Shown here in pieces: positions 42,865 through 53,287 of a DNA stretch of 64,000 nucleotides. This DNA comes from Rhodococcus sp. KBS0724 (GTDB lineage: Bacteria; Actinomycetota; Actinomycetes; Mycobacteriales; Mycobacteriaceae). The stretch is taken from the NCBI RefSeq assembly GCF_005938745.2, contig NZ_VCBX02000001.1, positions 2,328,001-2,392,000 of the forward strand, given 5' to 3'. A program made the position numbers and the translations under genes. The stretch's first letter is position 1; each line of letters begins with the position of its first letter. The notes beneath the pieces were generated by a model that did no database searches, was not told where the DNA came from, and worked only from the letters and a program-made list of their open reading frames with translations.

Positions 42865-43295
42865 CAGAAACCGACCATGCCCGAGGCGAGGTCGGGGATC
42901 TCCAGCGCGTACAGCGCGCCGTCCCGGATTTCCGGGCAGGTGGTTGCCATGGCGGCGTCGATGCGATCACGGTGAGCCGCAAGGTCGAGCAGGTTGATGC
43001 CGTTCTGGCTCGCCCACGTACCGATCAGGAGATTGAGCGCGCCCTTGCCCAGCGTCGGGGTGACGGTTCGCCAGTTCTGGAGTTCGGCTTCCATGTCCGA
43101 ACACAACTGCTGCACCTGCGCGTCGGTGAACGTGCCCGCTGCGGCAGCGGTCGTAGTCGCCGCAGCGGAAGTGGTCGGAGTTGTCGAGCTGGGCGCGGGA
43201 GAGGTTGTGGTCCCTCCCGCGCATCCGCTCAGAACCGTCACGAGAGCAGCCGCACCAACACCGGCCGCTGTGAAATGACGACGGTTACCGATCAT
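42864..43295 (-). CDS. Putative lipoprotein with Thr/Ala-rich linker
   Basis: A 143-residue exported protein. The signal peptide carries the lipobox VLSGCAG near residue 25, with an RR pair ahead of the hydrophobic core. A low-complexity Ser/Thr/Ala/Pro stretch follows (residues about 28-54), then a helical domain containing two cysteines (QQLCSDME and TTCPEIRD) that could form a disulfide, resembling hemophore-like helical exported proteins of mycolic actinomycetes. Function unknown. It is upstream of and coupled to pip by a TGATG overlap, and 54 bases from panB. Confidence 0.75.
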   Translation of the reverse strand: MIGNRRHFTAAGVGAAALVTVLSGCAGGTTTSPAPSSTTPTTSAAATTTAAAAGTFTDAQVQQLCSDMEAELQNWRTVTPTLGKGALNLLIGTWASQNGINLLDLAAHRDRIDAAMATTCPEIRDGALYALEIPDLASGMVGF

Positions 43296-43349
43296 GAACG
43301 CACCCCTGAATTTCTTTTCGAGAGACAGGCGGCGTTCGCCGGTCTCGGA

Positions 43350-44195
43350 TCAGAAACTGTGCTCGACGGCCGGGAAGGCGCCTGTGCGAACTTCTGACGC
43401 ATAGGCTGCGGCCGCTGAGCGCAGTTCGTCACCGACGTTACCGAAACGCTTGACGAACTTGGCTGTCTTGCCGCTCGTGTAGCCGGCCATGTCCTGCCAG
43501 ACGAGGACCTGGGCGTCGCATTCGTTGCCCGCGCCGATACCGACGGTAGGGATGGTCAATTTGCGTGTGACCTGGCCGGCGATGTCGGCCGGAACCATTT
43601 CCATGACAACGGAGAAAGCGCCGGCTTCCTGGACGGCAATGGCGTCCGCCACAAGCTGGTCTGCGCCGTCGCCGCGGCCCTGGACGCGGAATCCGCCGAG
43701 CGAGTTGACGCTCTGCGGCGTGAAACCGACGTGTGCCATGACGGGGATGCCGGCCGAGGTGATAGCGGCAATCTGCTTGCTCATCCGCTCGCCGCCCTCG
43801 AGCTTCACGGCGTGCGCGAGGCCCTCTTTCATGAAGCGGGTGGCAGTTGCCAGAGCCTGTTCGGCGGAGGCTTCGTAGGTACCGAACGGAAGGTCGGCAA
43901 CAACCAGTGCGTGGGGAGCGCCGCGAACTACACCGCGAACCAGTGGGAGAAGTTCGTCGACTGTGATCGGCACGGTGGTGTCGTAGCCGTATACGACGTT
44001 GGCGGCGGAATCACCGACGAGGAGAACCGGAATTCCGGCTTCTTCGAAGATTCGGGCCGTCGAGTAGTCGTATGCCGTGAGCATCGACCAACGTTCGCCG
44101 TTCTGCTTCATCTCGGCAAGGTGGTGGATGCGGGTTTTACGCATGGGAGCAGTCGGGGTAGCAGCTGCGGAACCGTACAAAGGAGTCTCGGACAT
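43350..44195 (-). CDS. panB: 3-methyl-2-oxobutanoate hydroxymethyltransferase PanB
   Basis: Catalyses the first step of pantothenate synthesis, transferring a hydroxymethyl group from methylene-tetrahydrofolate to ketoisovalerate. The 281-residue TIM barrel shows [65 protein letters not shown] and IGIGAG-type [20 protein letters not shown], including the metal-binding Asp residues and Lys of the active site. ATG at 44195 follows AAGGGACA. The first 20 residues form a variable extension as in mycobacteria. panB lies opposite caeA, as in M. tuberculosis. Confidence 0.96.
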   Translation of the reverse strand: MSETPLYGSAAATPTAPMRKTRIHHLAEMKQNGERWSMLTAYDYSTARIFEEAGIPVLLVGDSAANVVYGYDTTVPITVDELLPLVRGVVRGAPHALVVADLPFGTYEASAEQALATATRFMKEGLAHAVKLEGGERMSKQIAAITSAGIPVMAHVGFTPQSVNSLGGFRVQGRGDGADQLVADAIAVQEAGAFSVVMEMVPADIAGQVTRKLTIPTVGIGAGNECDAQVLVWQDMAGYTSGKTAKFVKRFGNVGDELRSAAAAYASEVRTGAFPAVEHSF

Positions 44196-44391
44196 CGTTG
44201 TCCCTTTCGTGCCTCGAGGCCTTAGGCATTGATTGCCGTCGGGTCCCCGGGTGTGGGTGATGACACGATCAGTCTGCCACCGGAAACCGCCGGTGCGAAT
44301 AGCAAAACCTGGTGCGATGGGTCACATCGGCGAGCGGGGCGGCCGAAGTAGCGAATGGCTGGTAACCGCTGTTTCCTGGCACCATCGAGAT

Positions 44392-45984
44392 ATGTCGAAG
44401 TTCGTTCGCCTCTCCGGTGCGTGTACCGCAAGCGTCGCTGTTCTCCTGTTGGTGGTCGGTTGCACCGTTGCCGACGGTGACAATCCCTCGCCTACTTCCA
44501 CCGCTTCCGCGGGGGCCGCAGATTCCGCGGCGGCGGGTTCGGTTCCGGCTGGGTTGGAGAAGTTTTACGAGCAGACTCTCGACTGGGGTTCGTGTGAACG
44601 ATTTGCCACCCCGGGTGATTCACCGCTCAGCAGTTCGATCGATTGCGCCGCGGTCACGGTTCCGGTCGATTACGCGGAGCCGACGGGAGCGACGGCGCAG
44701 GTTGTCATCTCGCGAGCAGCGGCGACGGGGGATCGAATCGGATCGCTCCTGATCAACCCTGGTGGACCTGGTGCATCAGGACTGGCGATGGCAACCCAGG
44801 GTTCCAGGACCGAGCTCGCGGAGCGTTTCGACCGGATCGGGTTCGATCCGCGCGGCGTGGGGGCGTCGACGCCGCAGGTGCGCTGTCTGACCCCGGCGGA
44901 GTTCGATGCCGAGCGCGCGGAGGTCGACATCGACATGACCCCCGAGGGGATTGCCGACGCGGAACAGGACAGTAAGGACTACGCCGCGGCGTGCGTGGAG
45001 AACACCGGAGCCGAGTTCCTCGCGCACGTCGGAACCTATGAAGTGGTGCGCGACATGGACGTGATCCGCGGTGTGCTCGGTGATCCCGAGTTGAACTTCC
45101 TCGGGTTCTCCTACGGAACGCGAATCGGTTCGACCTACGCCGAAACTTTCCCGCAGAGCGTTCGGGCCATGGTGCTCGACGGCGCATTGGATCCGAATCA
45201 GGACGTCGTCGATGAAGTTGTCCTGCAAGGACAGGGTTTCCAGGTTGCGTTCGATGCCTTTGCCGCCGACTGTGCGTCGCAGCGCGACTGCCCGCTCGGA
45301 AGTGATCCGGCGCAGGCGCGGGAGCGCTTCCAGGCATTGATAGAACCACTGATCGACAACCCTGCCGCCACGACGGATCCGCGCGGACTCAGCTACGAGG
45401 ATGCGATCACCGGTGTGCAGCAGGCACTGTATTCGCAGCAGCTGTGGACGACATTGCGCATGGGTCTGGCCGGCCTGGCGGATGGCCGGGGCGATGCATT
45501 GCTGAGTTTGGCCGATCAGTACGAGGGCCGAAACATCGACGGCACGTATTCCAACATCAACGACGCGTTCAATGCCATCCGATGTGTCGACGATCCGGCC
45601 ACCACCGATCGGGCAGAAGCGGGTGAGGCCGACACCCGGTATCGCGAGGCCGCACCGTTCCTCGACGACGGGCGAGGCACGGGCCAGGCGCCGCTCGATC
45701 TGTGTGCGTTCTGGCCCGTTCCGGCGACCGGTAGTCCGCATGAGCTCGATCCGCAGGCACTGGCCGACGCCGGCCTCCCGACGCTGGTCGTCGTGTCGAC
45801 GACGCAGGATCCGGCCACCCCGTATCAGGCCGGCGTGGACCTCGCGAAACAACTCGGAGCCGCGCTCGTCACGTTCGAGGGAACGCAACACACCGTTGCT
45901 CTGGACGGCGAACAATGCGTCGACGACGCGGTGATCAACTACCTCGTCTACTTGAAGATCCCGGAGGACGGGCTGACATGTTAG
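44392..45984 (+). CDS. Secreted serine protease/esterase lipoprotein CaeA (Hip1)-like
   Basis: A 530-residue cell-envelope alpha/beta hydrolase. The signal peptide ends with LLLVVGCTVA, a lipobox. The oxyanion block INPGGPGASGLA (near residue 125), nucleophile elbow LGFSYGTRIGSTYAE (near 240) and the C-terminal VSTTQDPATPYQAG Asp and GTQHTV His complete the triad. M. tuberculosis Rv2224c (CaeA/Hip1), next to panB, is a protease/carboxylesterase of this type, and synteny supports orthology. ATG at 44392 is chosen because the signal peptide starts there. Seven or more cysteines suggest disulfides in the exported form. Confidence 0.9.
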   Translation: MSKFVRLSGACTASVAVLLLVVGCTVADGDNPSPTSTASAGAADSAAAGSVPAGLEKFYEQTLDWGSCERFATPGDSPLSSSIDCAAVTVPVDYAEPTGATAQVVISRAAATGDRIGSLLINPGGPGASGLAMATQGSRTELAERFDRIGFDPRGVGASTPQVRCLTPAEFDAERAEVDIDMTPEGIADAEQDSKDYAAACVENTGAEFLAHVGTYEVVRDMDVIRGVLGDPELNFLGFSYGTRIGSTYAETFPQSVRAMVLDGALDPNQDVVDEVVLQGQGFQVAFDAFAADCASQRDCPLGSDPAQARERFQALIEPLIDNPAATTDPRGLSYEDAITGVQQALYSQQLWTTLRMGLAGLADGRGDALLSLADQYEGRNIDGTYSNINDAFNAIRCVDDPATTDRAEAGEADTRYREAAPFLDDGRGTGQAPLDLCAFWPVPATGSPHELDPQALADAGLPTLVVVSTTQDPATPYQAGVDLAKQLGAALVTFEGTQHTVALDGEQCVDDAVINYLVYLKIPEDGLTC

Positions 45985-46011
45985 TCCCTGTAGGCCCGCA
46001 CGCAGGCGCTA

Positions 46012-46037
46012 TGCGGGAGTGATGCATCACTCCCGCA
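46012..46037. terminator. Perfect palindrome hairpin between caeA and glnA2
   Basis: TGCGGGAGTGATG followed directly by its complement CATCACTCCCGCA, 27 bases after the caeA stop. A stem can form with a small loop; no T run follows. It probably ends the caeA message. Confidence 0.65.
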
Positions 46038-46052
46038 ACTCGTGCCGCTGAT

Positions 46053-46068
46053 GTAACACAGATTTAAC
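46053..46068 (+). promoter_or_regulatory. Candidate GlnR box before glnA2
   Basis: GTAACACAGATTTAAC fits the AC-n9-AC core of actinobacterial GlnR sites and the left half GTnAC; the right half is TTAAC rather than GaAAC. It lies 24 bases upstream of the glnA2 ATG. Nitrogen control is inferred from the motif only. Confidence 0.35.
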
Positions 46069-46091
46069 GTGGCTTGCTTACTCTCGCGTGC

Positions 46092-47432
46092 ATGGATCGC
46101 CAAAAAGAATTCGTGCTTCGTACCCTGGAAGAGCGCGACATTCGGTTCGTCCGCTTGTGGTTCACCGACGTTCTCGGTTACCTCAAATCGGTGGCGATCG
46201 CCCCCGCGGAACTCGAAGGTGCCTTCGAAGAGGGAATCGGATTCGACGGTTCCGCCATCGAGGGGTTCGCTCGAGTGTCCGAAGCCGACACCGTTGCCCG
46301 CCCTGATGCGTCGACGTTCCAGGTGCTGCCGTGGGCGCACAAGGACGGCGCGCAACATTCGGCCCGTATGTTCTGCGACATCACCAACCCGGACGGTTCG
46401 CCGTCGTGGGCGGACCCGCGCCACGTACTTCGTCGTCAGCTGAGCAAGGCGAGCGACTTGGGCTTCAGTTGCTACGTGCACCCCGAGATCGAGTTCTTCC
46501 TTCTCGAGAACGGCCCGATGGACGGCACTCCGCCGATCCCGGCCGATTCCGGCGGATACTTCGATCAGGCCGTGCACGATTCGGCTCCGAACTTCCGTCG
46601 TCACGCGATCGACGCTCTCGAGTCCATGGGCATCTCGGTCGAGTTCAGCCATCACGAGGCAGCTCCCGGGCAGCAGGAGATCGATCTCCGCTACGCCGAC
46701 GCGCTGTCCATGGCCGACAACGTGATGACGTTCCGGTACGTCGTCAAGGAGGTTGCGATCGGTGAAGGCGTGCGGGCGAGCTTCATGCCCAAGCCGTTCA
46801 GCGATCAGGCCGGTTCGGCGATGCACACCCACATGAGCCTGTTCGAGGGCGACACAAACGCGTTCCACAACCCGGACGATCCGATGCAGCTCTCGGAGAC
46901 CGGCAAGGCATTCATCGCCGGCATTCTCGAGCACGCCAACGAGATCAGTGCTGTCACCAACCAGTGGGTCAACTCCTACAAGCGTCTGGTCCACGGCGGC
47001 GAGGCTCCGACGGCAGCGTCGTGGGGACCGTCCAACCGCTCGGCGCTGATCCGCGTTCCGATGTACACACCGAACAAGGCGTCGTCGCGTCGTGTCGAGA
47101 TTCGCAGCCCAGACTCGGCGTGCAACCCGTACCTGACGTTCGCGGTGTTGCTCGCGGCTGGTCTGCGCGGCATCGAGAAGGGCTACACCTTGCCTCCCGA
47201 GGCCGAGGACGACGTGTGGTCGTTGACGTCTGCTGAGCGCCGCGCCATGGGCTACAAGGAATTGCCGAGCAACCTCGACGGTGCTCTGCGCGAGATGGAG
47301 AAGTCGGAGTTGGTGGCCGAGGCTCTCGGCGAGCACGTTTTCGACTTCTTCCTGCGGAACAAGCGGCGCGAATGGGAGGAATACCGCAGCCACGTGACGC
47401 CGTTCGAGCTCAAGACCTACCTCGGCCTGTGA
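46092..47432 (+). CDS. glnA2: Glutamine synthetase GlnA2-type (GSI-alpha-like)
   Basis: A 446-residue type I glutamine synthetase, the same length as mycobacterial GlnA2 as I recall it. Landmarks: [45 protein letters not shown], the ATP-site [20 protein letters not shown] and the glutamate-flap NRSALIRVP. The site that carries the adenylylated Tyr in GSI-beta enzymes (NLYDLPPEE) reads [10 protein letters not shown], with Trp in place of Tyr, so it should escape GlnE control although glnE overlaps it. ATG at 46092. A possible GlnR box and a hairpin lie upstream. Confidence 0.95.
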   Translation: MDRQKEFVLRTLEERDIRFVRLWFTDVLGYLKSVAIAPAELEGAFEEGIGFDGSAIEGFARVSEADTVARPDASTFQVLPWAHKDGAQHSARMFCDITNPDGSPSWADPRHVLRRQLSKASDLGFSCYVHPEIEFFLLENGPMDGTPPIPADSGGYFDQAVHDSAPNFRRHAIDALESMGISVEFSHHEAAPGQQEIDLRYADALSMADNVMTFRYVVKEVAIGEGVRASFMPKPFSDQAGSAMHTHMSLFEGDTNAFHNPDDPMQLSETGKAFIAGILEHANEISAVTNQWVNSYKRLVHGGEAPTAASWGPSNRSALIRVPMYTPNKASSRRVEIRSPDSACNPYLTFAVLLAAGLRGIEKGYTLPPEAEDDVWSLTSAERRAMGYKELPSNLDGALREMEKSELVAEALGEHVFDFFLRNKRREWEEYRSHVTPFELKTYLGL

Positions 47433-50400
47433 TGGTCAAGCCGCCGTCCGCACGATCCGTGGTACCCGGGCCGGGCCGGCTCGGGTTGGTCGAGAACACC
47501 GCCGCCGACGAGCTTCGTCAACTCGGGTGGGTGGACTCGGAGAGCATCGAACTCCTGTGGTCACTCTCACGCTCGGCCAACGCCGATCTTGCGCTGCGCA
47601 CATTGGTGCGCATCAAGGATTCGCTGGGCGACGGCTGGAGTGACCTCGACGACTCGCTGCGTAAGGACAAGAGCCTGCGCGGACGGCTGCTCGGGCTGAT
47701 CGGAGCGTCGGCGGCATTCGGTGATCACCTCGTTGCCGATCCGTCCGCTTGGCGCATTCTCGACGGCACGTCGCTGCCGACCAAGGACGCTGCCACCACG
47801 GCGCTGCTCGGCGCCGTCGGCGCAACGTTGGACGAGGGCGCAACCCCCGGCTCGCAGACGTACCGCGCTGCGATGACCGGTCCGGACGCCGTAGTTGCGC
47901 TGCGAAAGTCGTACAAGGATCAGCTGATGTTGCTGGCCGCGTGCGATTTGGCGGCCACTGTCGAAAACGAACCCGTGGTTCCGTATCAGACGATCGGGCA
48001 TCAGCTTTCGGATCTGGCCGACGCGGCCCTGACCGCTGCTCTGTCGGTTGCCATTGCCACCGTGTGCCCCGAAGGCACGTGCCCCATTCGGCTTGCCGTC
48101 ATCGCGATGGGCAAATGTGGTGCGCGCGAACTGAATTACGTGTCCGACGTCGACGTCGTGTTCGTTGCCGAACCCGCCGACGCCACCGCATCTCGCGTAG
48201 CGGGCGAGTTGATGAGGATCGGCACGTCCGCCTTCTTCGAAGTCGATGCTGCGCTCCGCCCCGAGGGTAAGCGCGGCGAACTCGTGCGCTCGCTCGAATC
48301 CCACATCGCGTACTACAAGCGATGGGCCAAGACGTGGGAGTTCCAGGCTCTGCTGAAGGCCCGCCCGATGACGGGAGACATGGAACTCGGGCGTGCGTAC
48401 GCCGAGGCTATGAGCCCGATGGTCTGGACGGCATCCGAACGCGAGGACTTCGTTCCCGAAGTGCAGGCCATGCGCCGACGCGTCGAGGAAATGGTTCCGC
48501 CCGAGATGCGTGAGCGCGAGCTCAAGCTCGGGCGCGGAAGTTTGCGCGACGTCGAATTTGCCGTTCAGCTCCTGCAATTGGTGCACGGCCGCGCTGACGA
48601 GAGTCTGCACGTGCAGAGCACTGTCGACGCGCTGACGGCGCTGGCTGCCGGTGGCTACGTGGGCCGAGACGACGCCGCGAACCTCACGGCGTCCTACGAG
48701 TTCCTTCGCCTCCTCGAGCATCGTCTGCAGTTGCAGAAGCTCAAGCGCACTCACACGTTGCCGCCGCCGGACGACGACGAGGCGTTGCGTTGGCTGGCCC
48801 GCGCCGCGCACATGCGTCCCGACGGCCGCCTCGACGCGCTCGGGGTGTTGCGCGCCGAGATCAAACGCAATTCCCATCGAATCCGCCGGTTGCACGCCAA
48901 GCTGTTCTACCGTCCGCTGCTCGAGTCCGTGGCGCGGATGGACAAGGAATCGTTGGCTCTCGGGCCGGAAGCTGCTGTTCGCCAGTTGGCGGCGTTGGGG
49001 TACACCGCCCCCGAGAATGCGCTCGGCCACCTCACGGCCTTGACTGCCGGGGCGTCCCGCAAGGGGCGGATCCAGGCGCTGCTCTTGCCGACGTTGCTCG
49101 AATGTCTTGCCGACACACCGGATCCCGATGCCGGACTGTTGGCGTACCGGCGCCTGTCCGACGCACTGGTCGATCAGACCTGGTTCCTTCGGCTGCTTCG
49201 CGACGAGGCGGCCGTAGCCGAACGCCTGATGACGGTGCTGGGTTCCTCGGCCTACTTGCCGGATCTGTTGATCAAGGCACCCGACGTCATTCGTCTGTAC
49301 GCGGATTCGCCGAGTGGCCCGCGTCTGATCGAACCGGTACCCGAGGACGTCTCGCGCGGAATTCTCACCGCGTCGGCGCGGCACAGTGACCCCAATCGGG
49401 CTGTTGCAGCGGCACGTTCGTTGCGTCGTCACGAACTGGCGCGCATCGCGTCGGCCGACATTCTGGGAATGCTCGACGTTCCCGCGGTGTGCAAGGCGCT
49501 GTCGTCGGTGTGGGCTGCGGTTCTCAACGCGTCGCTTTCCGCGGTGATCCGGGCCAGTGTTGCCGAATTGGGAACGCCGGCACCCGCCGCATTCTCCGTC
49601 ATCGGAATGGGCCGACTCGGCGGCGGCGAACTGGGATACGGCTCCGACGCCGATGTTCTGTTCGTGTGTGAGCCGGTGGAAGGCGTCGACGAGACCGTTG
49701 CGGTCAAGTGGGCCAACAGTATTGCGGACAAGGTCCGCAAGCTACTCGGTGCGCCCAGCACCGATCCGCCGCTCGAGGTGGATACGGGACTTCGCCCCGA
49801 GGGACGCAACGGCCCCATGGTCCGCACCCTCGAATCGTACGACGCCTACTACGCAAAATGGGCGCAGGCGTGGGAGATTCAGGCACTGCTTCGCGCCCAC
49901 CCGGTAGCCGGCGATCCCGATCTGGGTCTGCGGTTCCTGCACATGATCGACAAGACCCGTTACCCCGAGGGCGGCGTCAGCGAAACGGCGGTTCGCGAGA
50001 TTCGCCGAATCAAGGCTCGCGTCGATTCCGAACGCCTACCTCGTGGAGCCGATCCCGCGACACACACCAAATTGGGTCGCGGTGGGCTGGCCGACATCGA
50101 GTGGACCGTGCAGCTGATCCAGTTGCGTCACGCCGACAAGGTCGAGTCGCTGCACAACACGTCGACGCTCGAAACGCTGGACGCAATCGGCGCAGCCGAG
50201 TTGCTCAGTGAATCCGACGTCGAGTTGTTGCGCGACGCGTGGATCACCGCGACCAAGGCACGCAATTGCCTTGTGCTGGTTCGCGGGAAGCCGACCGATC
50301 AATTGCCAGGTCCGGGACGCGTCCTGTCCGCCGTGGCGCAGGTTGCGGGATACGGAGACGACTCGGGGGAGTTCCTCGACAACTATCTCCGCATCACGCG

Positions 50401-50443
50401 ACGGGCAAAGGCCGTGGTGGAACGGGTGTTCGGCGGAGAGTAG
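47432..50443 (+). CDS. glnE: Glutamine synthetase adenylyltransferase/deadenylylase GlnE
   Basis: A 1003-residue two-headed enzyme that attaches and removes AMP on GSI-beta glutamine synthetase according to nitrogen status. Two nucleotidyltransferase domains are evident: the first with [20 protein letters not shown] (about residue 230), each followed by an adenylyltransferase-type helical module ([40 protein letters not shown]), and the second with [20 protein letters not shown] (about residue 725). Both Asp-x-Asp pairs are intact. It overlaps glnA2 by one base (ATG at 47432; GTG at 47429 is the alternative). Its normal target, GlnA1, is not in the window. Confidence 0.96.
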   Translation: MVKPPSARSVVPGPGRLGLVENTAADELRQLGWVDSESIELLWSLSRSANADLALRTLVRIKDSLGDGWSDLDDSLRKDKSLRGRLLGLIGASAAFGDHLVADPSAWRILDGTSLPTKDAATTALLGAVGATLDEGATPGSQTYRAAMTGPDAVVALRKSYKDQLMLLAACDLAATVENEPVVPYQTIGHQLSDLADAALTAALSVAIATVCPEGTCPIRLAVIAMGKCGARELNYVSDVDVVFVAEPADATASRVAGELMRIGTSAFFEVDAALRPEGKRGELVRSLESHIAYYKRWAKTWEFQALLKARPMTGDMELGRAYAEAMSPMVWTASEREDFVPEVQAMRRRVEEMVPPEMRERELKLGRGSLRDVEFAVQLLQLVHGRADESLHVQSTVDALTALAAGGYVGRDDAANLTASYEFLRLLEHRLQLQKLKRTHTLPPPDDDEALRWLARAAHMRPDGRLDALGVLRAEIKRNSHRIRRLHAKLFYRPLLESVARMDKESLALGPEAAVRQLAALGYTAPENALGHLTALTAGASRKGRIQALLLPTLLECLADTPDPDAGLLAYRRLSDALVDQTWFLRLLRDEAAVAERLMTVLGSSAYLPDLLIKAPDVIRLYADSPSGPRLIEPVPEDVSRGILTASARHSDPNRAVAAARSLRRHELARIASADILGMLDVPAVCKALSSVWAAVLNASLSAVIRASVAELGTPAPAAFSVIGMGRLGGGELGYGSDADVLFVCEPVEGVDETVAVKWANSIADKVRKLLGAPSTDPPLEVDTGLRPEGRNGPMVRTLESYDAYYAKWAQAWEIQALLRAHPVAGDPDLGLRFLHMIDKTRYPEGGVSETAVREIRRIKARVDSERLPRGADPATHTKLGRGGLADIEWTVQLIQLRHADKVESLHNTSTLETLDAIGAAELLSESDVELLRDAWITATKARNCLVLVRGKPTDQLPGPGRVLSAVAQVAGYGDDSGEFLDNYLRITRRAKAVVERVFGGE

Positions 50444-50446
50444 CGT

Positions 50447-51307
50447 TCAGTCTTCCCGGACGGATGCTGCGGCCGCAAACTTGCGGACCTCGGCGTCGCC
50501 CCACACGTGTGCGGGAACTCCGCCGCCAAGAAGTTCGCGGGCCAGGGCCGGCGACTGCGCAATAGGAACGTCACTACCGGCGATGATCATGTTTCCGTAG
50601 CGCCTGCCCTTGAGCATTGCCGGATCGGCGATGATCGCCAGGTGCTCGAATTGTGCACCGATAGTTGCAGCTTCGGCGCGCGCTCCCTGCAGGTCCGGGG
50701 TGTCGCCGCAGTTGACGAGGTAAATTCCTCCCGGAGCGAGGACGCGTCGTACGTGCGTGGTGAACTGCGCCGTGGTCAGTGGCACCGGAGTTGTGCTGCC
50801 GGCAAAGACATCTCGGATGATGATGTCGCGCGTCGAATCGGTAAGGGTCTCGGTGACCGCGCGCGCTTCGCCGACGCGGATGCGCAGCAGCGGTGCGCGT
50901 GGCAGGTCGAACCAGTCGCGAACCAATTCGGCCAACGCACCGTCGATTTCGACGACAACTTGACGGGCGTCGGGATATGTCGCGGAGAAGTACCGAGCCA
51001 TCGAACAGGCGCCGCCGCCGAGATGGAGGACTCGCAGACGCTCAGTGGTGTCGCGTTCCGAATCGACCAGGTGGGCGATCCAGCGCATGTATTCGAAGTC
51101 CAAGGTCTTCGGGTCGGCCAGGTCGATGTGCGAACTGGGAACACCGTTGATCTGCAGAATCCACCCCGTGTCCGAGTACTGATCACGAACAAGTTCACAC
51201 GTACCGGTGTCGATGGGGAAGACGCCGGGGACGGGTCCGTCGTCTCGGCGGTCTGGGGTGGTGCTGCGAGTCTTGGTCTTGCGCGTTCCTTTGGCCACTG
51301 CACCCAC
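50447..51307 (-). CDS. Spermidine-synthase-like methyltransferase-fold protein
   Basis: A 286-residue Rossmann-fold protein of the SpeE/fused-MFS-spermidine-synthase-like type. The cofactor loop is VLHLGGGACSMARYFSATYP (near residue 95), with an acidic VVEIDGALAELV after it; IIIRDVFAGSTTPVPLTTAQ corresponds to the substrate loop, which in true spermidine synthases reads D-S-T-D-P. That loop differs here and no SpeD is near, so polyamine synthesis is uncertain. The first 25 residues are basic. GTG at 51307 is used; GTG at 51298 is possible. It is convergent with glnE (stops 3 bases apart) and downstream of the membrane hydrolase gene. Confidence 0.8.
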   Translation of the reverse strand: MGAVAKGTRKTKTRSTTPDRRDDGPVPGVFPIDTGTCELVRDQYSDTGWILQINGVPSSHIDLADPKTLDFEYMRWIAHLVDSERDTTERLRVLHLGGGACSMARYFSATYPDARQVVVEIDGALAELVRDWFDLPRAPLLRIRVGEARAVTETLTDSTRDIIIRDVFAGSTTPVPLTTAQFTTHVRRVLAPGGIYLVNCGDTPDLQGARAEAATIGAQFEHLAIIADPAMLKGRRYGNMIIAGSDVPIAQSPALARELLGGGVPAHVWGDAEVRKFAAAASVRED

Positions 51308-51323
51308 TCTAGGCGCTGACCCT

Positions 51324-52607
51324 CTAGTGGCAGGTCCCGAGTTGCGTGCCCTGCTCGGTGCCGTATCGATGACCGTGGCCCGCGGGGACGTCGAGAGAGG
51401 CGAGCATGTCCACGCTGGTCTGAAGGAAACTGACTGCCGGAATCCACTGCGGCATCGGGGCGTCCTGGACTGCGTGGCTCAGGTCCGGCGGCGTTGTCAT
51501 CAGGGCAGGCGACCACCACACCACGGGATCGGAGGTGTTGGCCAGAACGGTCGTCCCCTCTACTCGGGTGGCGCCGGCAGGTGGTCCGGCCCAGAGAACG
51601 GCGCAGAGTTGCGTCGGAAGGGTCTCCGTCAGGGCAGCGCTGCCGCCGACGGCGCCAAGACTCTGTCCGTACAGATAGAGGTCGGGGCGATCAGCGGCGG
51701 GAAGTTCCGCGATGCGTGTGGCGACAGCGGTCAGCAACGTCTGTGCCGATTCCTCGGCGTCGGAGCGTTGAAACAGAAATGCCGCCCAACTCGGTGCAGC
51801 GGAGTATTGCTGACCCACGATCGCGACATCACTGCCGAAGCGCTGCTCGATACCGTCGACGGCCCGAGTATCGATCCACCCCGAACCGGTGGGAACAGCC
51901 ACAACGACGGCGCTGCGGGTAAATCCGCCGACGTGAGCAAGTTCGGCTACCGCATGGTCGGCGCGCGATCGCGCGTTTGGTCCGGAGTCGAGATCGGCAT
52001 AGACACGCACCGAATCGGTGCCCGCGGCAAGGAACTTCTGCCCTTCCACTGACTGCGCCGACGCTGTGGCGATACCGCCGAATGCCAGGTGGAGTCCGAA
52101 AGCGCAGATCGCTGCGATGCCCAGACTGCGGGCAAAACCCAGACGGTGCAGCACTTTCCGGATTCCGGATGTCACTGCTGTCAGGATCAGTACGGTCAGG
52201 GCGGCGATGCACATGACTTCGACCCAGTAGCGAACTCCGATCGGCGGCGCTCCCATCGCAACGCGAAGTGAGTTCTGCCAGCCGTTGGCGGAAGTAGCGA
52301 ACATCGCAACCACGGCGGTGGAAACGACAGCGGCTCGCGCCCGCCAGGATCGAGTGTCGACCCGCCGTGGTCCTGTTCGCAACGCCGTTTTCTGCAATGC
52401 GGTAGTCAGTGCCCAAGCGACAAAGATTCCCGCCGCCATGAGTACACCACTGAAAAGTCCCTGCAGCACCGCGGTTCTCGGCAATAGCCCCGGCGCCAGT
52501 GACACCGCGGCCATCGAACCCGCGGCAACCGTTGCCGAGATGCGGGGGAGTGGAACCGCTCCGATCCGAGCGAGCGACGACGGGTGGACGGTGTCGAGAA
52601 CGCTCAT
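51324..52607 (-). CDS. Membrane-anchored alpha/beta hydrolase (Abhydrolase_9 type)
   Basis: A 427-residue protein. About 190 N-terminal residues hold four or five hydrophobic segments (for example VLMAAGIFVAWALTTALQK and YWVEVMCIAALTVLILTAV). A hydrolase domain follows with YADLDSGPNARSRADHAVAE, the nucleophile elbow LYLYGQSLGAVGGSAALTE (near residue 315) and a closing HGHRYGTEQG that may supply the His. This fits the actinobacterial Abhydrolase_9 family, thought to act on lipids. ATG at 52607 overlaps the stop of the phospholipase A2 gene upstream by four bases, so the two are translationally coupled. Confidence 0.85.
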   Translation of the reverse strand: MSVLDTVHPSSLARIGAVPLPRISATVAAGSMAAVSLAPGLLPRTAVLQGLFSGVLMAAGIFVAWALTTALQKTALRTGPRRVDTRSWRARAAVVSTAVVAMFATSANGWQNSLRVAMGAPPIGVRYWVEVMCIAALTVLILTAVTSGIRKVLHRLGFARSLGIAAICAFGLHLAFGGIATASAQSVEGQKFLAAGTDSVRVYADLDSGPNARSRADHAVAELAHVGGFTRSAVVVAVPTGSGWIDTRAVDGIEQRFGSDVAIVGQQYSAAPSWAAFLFQRSDAEESAQTLLTAVATRIAELPAADRPDLYLYGQSLGAVGGSAALTETLPTQLCAVLWAGPPAGATRVEGTTVLANTSDPVVWWSPALMTTPPDLSHAVQDAPMPQWIPAVSFLQTSVDMLASLDVPAGHGHRYGTEQGTQLGTCH

Positions 52608-53248
52608 GCTGCAACAGCTTTCGGTGAGTAGGTGCGGGCCGGGGCAGAACGCCGCGGCCGGAGGAAAGTGAGCCCGAGTGCGGACAGACCGAGCACACCC
52701 GCGACGGCGAATCCGAAGCCGGATTCCTGAACCGGTGTCAGGTAGTTCTGACGCCACGAATTCCCGTTCACGGCAGTGACGGCGATGTCGGCCATGGCAA
52801 AGCAGTAGGACCGCGACGCCGGCGATTCCCGCGTGTCGCAGGCGTCGTGCATTCGCCGGTCGAGTTCACCGTCGAGTGCTTGCCTTGCCCATGGGCCCAG
52901 TTCAGCGTCGTGGAAATGCGAGTAGCGGAGTAGGTCGTAGCCAAGATCGTGGGCCTTGCAGGCGGAGTCGAACTCTTCGGGAAGGGGTACGGGAGACGAG
53001 CAGGCACCGTTCGGATTGGCGAGATAGCCATCGACGACGACGGGTTCGTAGCCGGAGAACGCGGCAAAGTCGCGCGGCACGGTTGGTGTGGCGTCAGAGG
53101 TGACCGCTGCAACGGCTTGTGCTGCAAGGCGATTCTCCGGCGCTGCCGCCTGTGCGTCGCGGGGCGCGGCACTGATGGTGACCGTCGCCGCTGCGACAAC
53201 ACTCAGTGCTGCCCAGGTTGCGCTCGTCTTTGCTCGTCTGATCCGCAT
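52604..53248 (-). CDS. Exported phospholipase A2-like protein with C-terminal membrane anchor
   Basis: A 214-residue protein with a signal peptide (WAALSVVAAATVTISAAPRD, then AQA), a prokaryotic phospholipase A2 core marked by CSSPVPLPEEFDSACKAHDL followed by GYDLLRY (the Cys-x-x-His-Asp catalytic helix), and later cysteines in DACDTRE and SYCFAMAD suited to disulfides. The C-terminus has one membrane segment (FGFAVAGVLGLSALGLTFL) and an RPRR stop-transfer, with no LPxTG sortase motif. It would cleave phospholipids at the outer face of the membrane. ATG at 53248. It heads the operon with the membrane hydrolase and is divergent from a two-component system. Confidence 0.88.
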   Translation of the reverse strand: MRIRRAKTSATWAALSVVAAATVTISAAPRDAQAAAPENRLAAQAVAAVTSDATPTVPRDFAAFSGYEPVVVDGYLANPNGACSSPVPLPEEFDSACKAHDLGYDLLRYSHFHDAELGPWARQALDGELDRRMHDACDTRESPASRSYCFAMADIAVTAVNGNSWRQNYLTPVQESGFGFAVAGVLGLSALGLTFLRPRRSAPARTYSPKAVAA

Positions 53249-53287
53249 GCAGTCGACGCTATGAACGGTGGGCGCATCCCGGCATCG

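Noticed and set aside
47567..49432. 621-residue minus-strand frame opposite glnE
   Set aside because: Antisense shadow of GlnE with no recognisable motif or ribosome site.
50447..51307. Firm spermidine synthase (speE) call
   Set aside because: The substrate loop differs from the DSTDP pattern of characterised enzymes and no polyamine partner gene is present, so only the fold is claimed.
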